From assembly GCA_025462785.1 (NCBI GenBank), contig JAOAPG010000337.1, positions 1 to 10,090 of the forward strand: DNA of 10,090 nt. The letters run 5' to 3'. Below are positions 6,793 to 10,090 of this stretch, one piece after another; position 1 is the first letter of the stretch, and every line of letters begins with the position of its first letter. Below the pieces are notes generated by a model. It did not search any database. It was not told the DNA's origin and saw nothing but the letters and a program-made list of their open reading frames with translations. The stretch comes from Acidobacteriaceae bacterium. Lineage in GTDB: Bacteria > Acidobacteriota > Terriglobia > Terriglobales > Acidobacteriaceae. A program made the translations under genes and the position numbers.

Positions 6793-7268
6793 TTCGCGGG
6801 GGCCTCATCGTGAATCGTGCTTAAGGTCAGGATTTCCATCTCACGCTTGCCGTTCGGCGTGACAAACGTCGCAGTATCACCGACCTTCTTGTTAAGCAAA
6901 GCCCGGCCAATAGGAGAGCTGGTAGAAATCTTGCCTGCGGCGACGTCGGTTTCCTCGCTTGTCACCAGCTTGTACTCGACCTCTTCATTCTTGGTGTTAT
7001 CGAACACCTTAACGGTCGATCCGAGACCCACCCGGTCCCTTGGAATGTTATCCATATTGATGAGGGCAAGGTCCGCCATACGCGCTCCGAGTTGCCGGAG
7101 CCGCGCCTTCACAAACTCTTGGCGCTGCTTCGCCATGTGGTACTCAGCATTTTCGCTGAGATCGCCAAGAGCCGCGGCCTTCTTTATTTCTTTAGGGAGA
7201 TCATGGACGAGCTCGTGCTCGAGCGCGTTCATCTCTTCCTGCAGCTTCCTTTTAATATGCTCAGTCAT
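6789..7268 (-). CDS. greA: Transcription elongation factor GreA
   Basis: A 159-residue GreA, the usual length. It rescues backtracked RNA polymerase by entering the secondary channel and stimulating cleavage of the extruded 3' RNA. Residues 1-75 form the N-terminal coiled coil, with the tip motif GDLSENAEY (35-43); Asp36 and Glu39 match the catalytic pair of E. coli GreA (Asp41, Glu44). The C-terminal FKBP-like domain carries SPIGRALLNKKVGD (117-130) and a typical GKREMEIL end. The ATG at 7268 has no Shine-Dalgarno, but a perfect TATAAT lies 10 bases upstream, hinting at a nearly leaderless mRNA. Its TGA overlaps the GTG of the phosphatidyltransferase gene. Confidence 0.96.
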   Translation of the reverse strand: MTEHIKRKLQEEMNALEHELVHDLPKEIKKAAALGDLSENAEYHMAKQRQEFVKARLRQLGARMADLALINMDNIPRDRVGLGSTVKVFDNTKNEEVEYKLVTSEETDVAAGKISTSSPIGRALLNKKVGDTATFVTPNGKREMEILTLSTIHDEAPAK

Positions 7269-7278
7269 ACTTTGGGAG

Positions 7279-7284
7279 ATTATA
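7279..7284 (-). promoter_or_regulatory. Candidate -10 box (TATAAT) of greA
   Basis: A perfect TATAAT on the minus strand ends 10 bases before the greA ATG. Transcription starting at the usual distance would leave a 5' UTR of only a few bases, consistent with the absence of a Shine-Dalgarno. No good -35 hexamer is seen 16-18 bases upstream and there is no extended -10 TG, so support rests on the hexamer and its position alone. Confidence 0.35.
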
Positions 7285-7401
7285 AACCTAGCCGAATGTA
7301 GCCATGTACCGCGCCCAAGGGATTTTCGGCGAGATGCTTAGCATTAAATGTGGGTTCGCCGTCGACCCATACCCGATCCTGACGTCGGACGCTAGCCCCG
7401 G

Positions 7402-8118
7402 TTAGGCGCTAACCAGCGACCCTATCTTCTCTCCCAGAACCACTTTCCGGATGTTTCCGTGCTGGTTCAGCTTGAAAATGATAATCGGCAAATTGTTATC
7501 TTTACATAGCGAGATCGCGGTCGAGTCCATGAACTTCAGACCTTTTTTCAGGACGTCCATGTGAGTAATTTCGGCGAATTTCTTTGCATCCGCGACCAGC
7601 ATAGGATCGGCGTCGTAAATGCCATCGACTTTTGTAGCCTTCAGAATGACGTCAGCTTTGATTTCCATTGCTCGCAACGATGCAGCCGTATCTGTTGAGA
7701 AGTAAGGGTTTCCGGTGCCTCCAGCGAAAATTACGACACGTCCCTTTTCCAGGTGACGGATAGCTCGACGCCGGATGAAAGGTTCAGCTACCTGCTTCAT
7801 CTCGATTGCGGACTGAACGCGAGTATGAATATTCTGCTTTTCGAGAGCATCCTGCAAGGCGAGGGCATTGATCACAGTGGCGAGCATCCCCATGTGGTCT
7901 GCGGAAACGCGATCCATCTCTTTGGCTTGGGTGGCGACGCCACGAAAGAAATTGCCCCCTCCGACCACAATTGCGATCTGGATCCCAAGGGAATGAACGT
8001 CCGCCAGCTCAGCGGCAATTTCGTGAATGCGAAGGGGATCAACACCGAAGCCTTGCGTTGCAGCTAGGGCTTCACCGGATAACTTGAGCAGAATACGTTT
8101 GAAAACGGGAGTTGTCAT
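7402..8118 (-). CDS. pyrH: Uridylate kinase (UMP kinase)
   Basis: A 238-residue bacterial UMP kinase of the amino-acid-kinase fold, making UDP from UMP and ATP as a homohexamer in pyrimidine nucleotide synthesis. Key motifs are K12-L-S-G-E near the N-terminus, VGGGNFFRG (52-60), DHMGMLAT (74-81), GGTGNPYFSTDTAA (133-146, UMP binding) and VDGIYDADP (164-172, nucleotide binding). It starts at ATG 8118, without a clear Shine-Dalgarno, and ends in TAA inside a small GGTTAG/CTAACC palindrome (7400-7414). It follows rpsB and tsf, the classic bacterial order, but a strong terminator stands between tsf and pyrH, so it probably has its own promoter. The usual next gene, frr, is not here; greA follows after 133 bases. 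Confidence 0.97.
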   Translation of the reverse strand: MTTPVFKRILLKLSGEALAATQGFGVDPLRIHEIAAELADVHSLGIQIAIVVGGGNFFRGVATQAKEMDRVSADHMGMLATVINALALQDALEKQNIHTRVQSAIEMKQVAEPFIRRRAIRHLEKGRVVIFAGGTGNPYFSTDTAASLRAMEIKADVILKATKVDGIYDADPMLVADAKKFAEITHMDVLKKGLKFMDSTAISLCKDNNLPIIIFKLNQHGNIRKVVLGEKIGSLVSA

Positions 8119-8127
8119 TTAATTAAA

Positions 8128-8180
8128 GCCGCTAAAGATTTGGCCAGCGATTTAACTGCGATGCGCCTAGCAATAGCGGC
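8128..8180 (-). promoter_or_regulatory. Inverted repeat in the pyrH leader
   Basis: GCCGCTA (8128-8134) and TAGCGGC (8174-8180) are perfect 7-base inverted repeats separated by 39 bases, all between the tsf terminator and the pyrH start. In pyrH mRNA the inner arm ends 9 bases before the ATG, where a ribosome would bind, so the stem could mask translation initiation. This is suggestive only. Confidence 0.25.
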
Positions 8181-8202
8181 ATTTCTTAATGTCACCAAAA
8201 TT

Positions 8203-8229
8203 AAAAAGGGCGCTCGCGGCGCCCTTTTT
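8203..8229 (-). terminator. Rho-independent terminator after tsf
   Basis: AAAAAGGGCGC (8203-8213) pairs perfectly with GCGCCCTTTTT (8219-8229) around a 5-base TCGCG loop. In the tsf direction the GC stem is followed by UUUUUAAUUUU, a good U-tract; the mirror T-tract would also work on the plus strand. The stem begins in the first base of the tsf TAA stop codon, so the gene and terminator are packed without a gap. Confidence 0.88.
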
Positions 8230-8882
8230 TATTCAGCCTTCTGTTCTGGCTTCGCAATCGCGATGGTCTCGCCCGGATCTCCGACTTTAAAGCGCACGAA
8301 GCGCCGGACCGAGATATTCTCACCCAGCTTGCCAATCTTTGTGGCGATGAGCTGCGCGATGCTGACGGTCTGGTCCTTGATGAAGGGCTGCTCGAGTAGG
8401 CAGACCTCTTCGTAGAACTTTTCCATCTTGCCTGTGACCATCTTCTCAGCGATTTGCGGAGGCTTGCCACTGGCGATGGCCTGGGCGAGATAGATGTCCT
8501 ACTCGCGTTCGAAATCAGCCTGCGAAACGTCTTCCTTGCGGACGAACTTCGGATCACTCGCCGCGATGTGCATGGCGATGTCGTGTACAAGCTCCTTGAA
8601 ATCCTCGGTACGGGCCACGAAGTCGCTCTCGCAATTGACTTCGAGCAGCACGCCGATCTTGCCCCCGGCATGGATATAGCTCTCGACAGCACCTTCGCTA
8701 GTAACGCGGCTCGACTTCTTGGCAGCCACGGAAACACCTTTTTTCCGAAGAAGTACCACGGCCTGCTCCATATCGCCTTTGGCTTCGGTAAGGGCCTGCT
8801 TGCAATCCATCATCGGAGCTCCGGTTTTTTCCCGGAGGTCTTTCACTTGTGCTGCCGAAATATTCACTGTGGATGTACTCAT
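8229..8882 (-). CDS. tsf: Elongation factor Ts, interrupted by an in-frame TAG at codon 128
   Basis: EF-Ts exchanges GDP for GTP on EF-Tu during translation. Codons 1-127 encode the UBA-like N-terminus with the family signature LREKTGAPMMDCKQAL (16-31) and the core CESDFVART (84-92). Codon 128 (8501-8499) is TAG. Codons 129-217 continue in the same frame with good EF-Ts sequence: DIYLAQAIASGKPPQIAEKM, MEKFYEEVCLLEQPFIKD and ISVRRFVRFKVGDPGETIA, ending in TAA. With TAG read as an amino acid the protein has 217 residues, normal for compact EF-Ts. Relatives usually have Lys, Arg or Gln before the (D/E)IY motif, so one base change from AAG or CAG explains it. Taken literally, the product would lack the C-terminal half of the EF-Tu-contacting core, unlikely in an essential gene. 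Sequencing error, recent nonsense mutation, readthrough and amber suppression all remain possible. It lies 199 bases after rpsB. Confidence 0.93.
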
Positions 8883-8926
8883 AATCTTGACTGGGTCCTA
8901 ACTTCGAATTTCAAAAAAAAATACGT

Positions 8927-9005
8927 CGTTGATCGTAGGCCGTTGGTCGTAGGTCGGTGTGCCACCATTTCTAACGAATATCAGGTTAACGACGGACGAC
9001 CAATG
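8927..9005. repeat. Intergenic repeat element with tandem and inverted copies, followed by a T-tract
   Basis: Two tandem copies, CGTTGATCGTAGG (8927-8939) and CGTTGGTCGTAGG (8941-8953), share 12 of 13 bases. An inverted copy, CGACGGACGACCAATG (8990-9005), pairs with 8941-8956 at 13 of 16 positions. On the minus strand, the direction of rpsB to tsf, the structure is followed a few bases later by nine consecutive Ts (complement of 8913-8921). The layout resembles dispersed palindromic repeats and could act as an attenuator between rpsB and tsf. Confidence 0.6.
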
Positions 9006-9024
9006 ACTGCTCCTTACAAAATTT

Positions 9025-9052
9025 GACCCGCGGCGGACGACCCGCGCGGGTC
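9025..9052 (-). terminator. GC-rich palindrome shortly after rpsB
   Basis: GACCCGCGCGGGTC (9039-9052) is a perfect 14-base palindrome. GACCCGCG (9025-9032) upstream of it on the plus strand gives an alternative 8-bp stem with CGCGGGTC (9045-9052). On the minus strand the element lies 29 bases after the rpsB stop and is followed by AAATTTTG, a poor U-tract. It may be a partial terminator or an RNA-processing stem that separates rpsB and tsf levels. Confidence 0.4.
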
Positions 9053-9081
9053 TGGTTACTTAGCAAACACTCACGAGATCC

Positions 9082-10005
9082 TTACAGCGTCTGGTGTTCG
9101 ACCTCGGGTACTTCATCAGCGGCCGATTCTTTCGCGGCCGCAGGTTGCTTGCGCACCCCAGGCAGCACATCTTCCATACTGATGTCTTCGCCGATGTCAT
9201 CTGAACCAGCTTCATCAGCCGGAACATTGAGGGTACTTTCTTGCGGAGCTTCCGCGCGGGCCTGTTCAGCTTGCTGCGCTGCTCCTGCCGCAGCGGCCAT
9301 GTCGGCAAACTGCTTGTCACTCATCATCTGCCGGCCTTCGGCGATTGAATCCGAAATCTTCGAGGCAAAGAGACGAATGGCGCGAAGCGCATCGTCGTTG
9401 CCAGGGATCACGTAATCCACTTCGCTAGGGTCGCAATTGGTGTCGACCACGGCAACCACCGGGATTCCCAGCTTGTGTGATTCGCGAACCGCGATCTGCT
9501 CTTTGTTCGAATCGATTACAAAAACCGCATCGGGCAGACGACTCATGCTCTTGATGCCGGCAAGGTTAGCTTGCAGATGCTTTCGTTCGCGCTCCAGCTT
9601 GATGACTTCCTTCTTAGGCAGCAGCTCATAGCGCCCATCGGTAGCCATCTCGTCGATTTCCTTCAGCCGCTTGACGGATTTCTGAACCGTCACCCAGTTG
9701 GTGAGCAACCCACCCAGCCAGCGCTGGTTAATGTAGAAGGCGCCGCACTTCTGCGCTTCTTCGGCGATGGCATCTTGTGCCTGCCGCTTGGTGCCCACAA
9801 AGAGAACAATCTTTCCCTGGGCAGCTAGATCCTGTACAAACTTCGACGCCTCTTTGAACATCTTCAGCGTCTTCTGTAGATCGATAATGTAAATGCCATT
9901 GCGCTCGCCGAAGATGTATTCCTTCATCTTGGGATTCCAGCGCTTCGTTTGATGCCCGAAGTTAACACCCGCTTCGAGCAACTCCTTCATGGTGATATTA
10001 GCCAA
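9082..10005 (-). CDS. rpsB: 30S ribosomal protein S2 with acidic C-terminal extension
   Basis: A 307-residue S2, which binds late to the 30S head-platform junction and anchors S1. Typical motifs are MANITMKELLEAGVNFGHQT at the start, WNPKMKEYIFGERNGIYIID (23-42), FVGTKRQAQ (69-77), YINQRWLGGLLTN (91-103) and SRLPDAVFVID (155-165). The core ends near residue 236; the remaining 70 residues are Ala/Glu-rich and acidic, longer than E. coli S2 (241 residues) and probably disordered. The start is an unusual TTG (10005) with a strong AGGAGG 4 bases upstream; the first ATG, five codons later, would be too far from that site and would remove the conserved MANI start. It ends in TAA. It heads the rpsB-tsf-pyrH block. 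Confidence 0.97.
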   Translation of the reverse strand: MANITMKELLEAGVNFGHQTKRWNPKMKEYIFGERNGIYIIDLQKTLKMFKEASKFVQDLAAQGKIVLFVGTKRQAQDAIAEEAQKCGAFYINQRWLGGLLTNWVTVQKSVKRLKEIDEMATDGRYELLPKKEVIKLERERKHLQANLAGIKSMSRLPDAVFVIDSNKEQIAVRESHKLGIPVVAVVDTNCDPSEVDYVIPGNDDALRAIRLFASKISDSIAEGRQMMSDKQFADMAAAAGAAQQAEQARAEAPQESTLNVPADEAGSDDIGEDISMEDVLPGVRKQPAAAKESAADEVPEVEHQTL

Positions 10006-10090
10006 TCAACCTCCTCATTTGGTCTGCATCCTTCGTGTGCCTTGCGGCCGCTCCGGATTGCCATTCCCGTCCCCGCGCCGTGGCACGGGA
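10006..10090 (-). promoter_or_regulatory. rpsB leader with strong Shine-Dalgarno and an edge hairpin
   Basis: The leader contains GAGGAGGT (10010-10017 region on the minus strand), the ribosome-binding site that supports the TTG start. Further out, TCCCGT (10065-10070) and ACGGGA (10085-10090) are perfect inverted repeats enclosing a CCGTG-G-CACGG palindrome, cut by the window edge. This could be the terminator of the preceding gene or an autoregulatory S2 leader; neither can be decided from what is visible. Confidence 0.35.

Noticed and set aside
6817..7341. A 174-residue plus-strand open frame across greA
   Set aside because: Antisense to the unmistakable greA; Ser/Arg-rich translation without domain features.
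7334..7369. Terminator after pyrH from the ATGCT/AGCAT and TGGGT/ACCCA stems
   Set aside because: Stems are 5 bp and there is no T-tract on the minus strand, so chance is likely.
8201..8737. A 178-residue minus-strand frame overlapping tsf
   Set aside because: Ser/Arg-rich out-of-frame reading of tsf. It spans the TAG site in another frame but has no EF-Ts similarity, so a frameshift explanation for the TAG was dropped.
8454..9026. A 190-residue plus-strand open frame over tsf and its leader
   Set aside because: Antisense to tsf and running through the repeat element; no ribosome-binding site or domain supports it.

Overview
The window looks like chromosomal DNA from an Acidobacteriota bacterium, probably class Terriglobia. 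This is inferred from three things: a very large Oar-type TonB-dependent receptor with an N-terminal carboxypeptidase-regulatory domain, a solitary 23S-IVS-type four-helix-bundle gene, and the style of the EF-Ts, S2 and GreA proteins. No rRNA or intact tRNA is present to confirm it. Apart from the four-helix-bundle gene, every convincing gene lies on the minus strand.

Layout in + coordinates: (1) 1-254 is an intergenic edge, with perhaps the first codons of a minus-strand gene at 1-36. (2) 94-732 is a cassette of about 640 bp: a small four-helix-bundle gene (255-626, +) enclosed by imperfect 38-bp inverted repeats, plus a third copy of the repeat core at 641-658. The right repeat runs into the stop codon of the next gene. 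(3) 731-4453 (-) encodes the TonB-dependent receptor. (4) 4673-5584 (-) encodes an isoaspartyl peptidase/L-asparaginase, with a perfect 9-bp hairpin just upstream. (5) 5783-5986 (-) encodes a small single-TM protein. (6) 6148-7268 (-) holds greA and a CDP-alcohol phosphatidyltransferase gene joined by a 4-base GTGA overlap. (7) 7402-10005 (-) is the conserved rpsB-tsf-pyrH block of translation and nucleotide genes, with a strong terminator after tsf and a repeat-rich rpsB-tsf spacer.

Read in the direction of transcription (right to left), the order is rpsB, tsf, pyrH, greA, CDP-alcohol phosphatidyltransferase, small membrane protein, isoaspartyl peptidase, TonB receptor. The first part is housekeeping: ribosome assembly, EF-Tu recycling, UMP phosphorylation, rescue of stalled RNA polymerase and phospholipid synthesis. 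The last part is more accessory: peptide turnover and outer-membrane uptake. frr, the usual gene after pyrH, is absent here.

Two observations stand out. First, tsf, normally essential, carries an in-frame TAG at codon 128, and the sequence on both sides is good EF-Ts in the same frame. None of the nine genes uses TAG as its terminal stop. Second, the four-helix-bundle gene sits inside an inverted-repeat-bounded unit that resembles a rRNA intervening sequence but lies outside any rRNA gene, so it may be an uncharacterised small mobile cassette.
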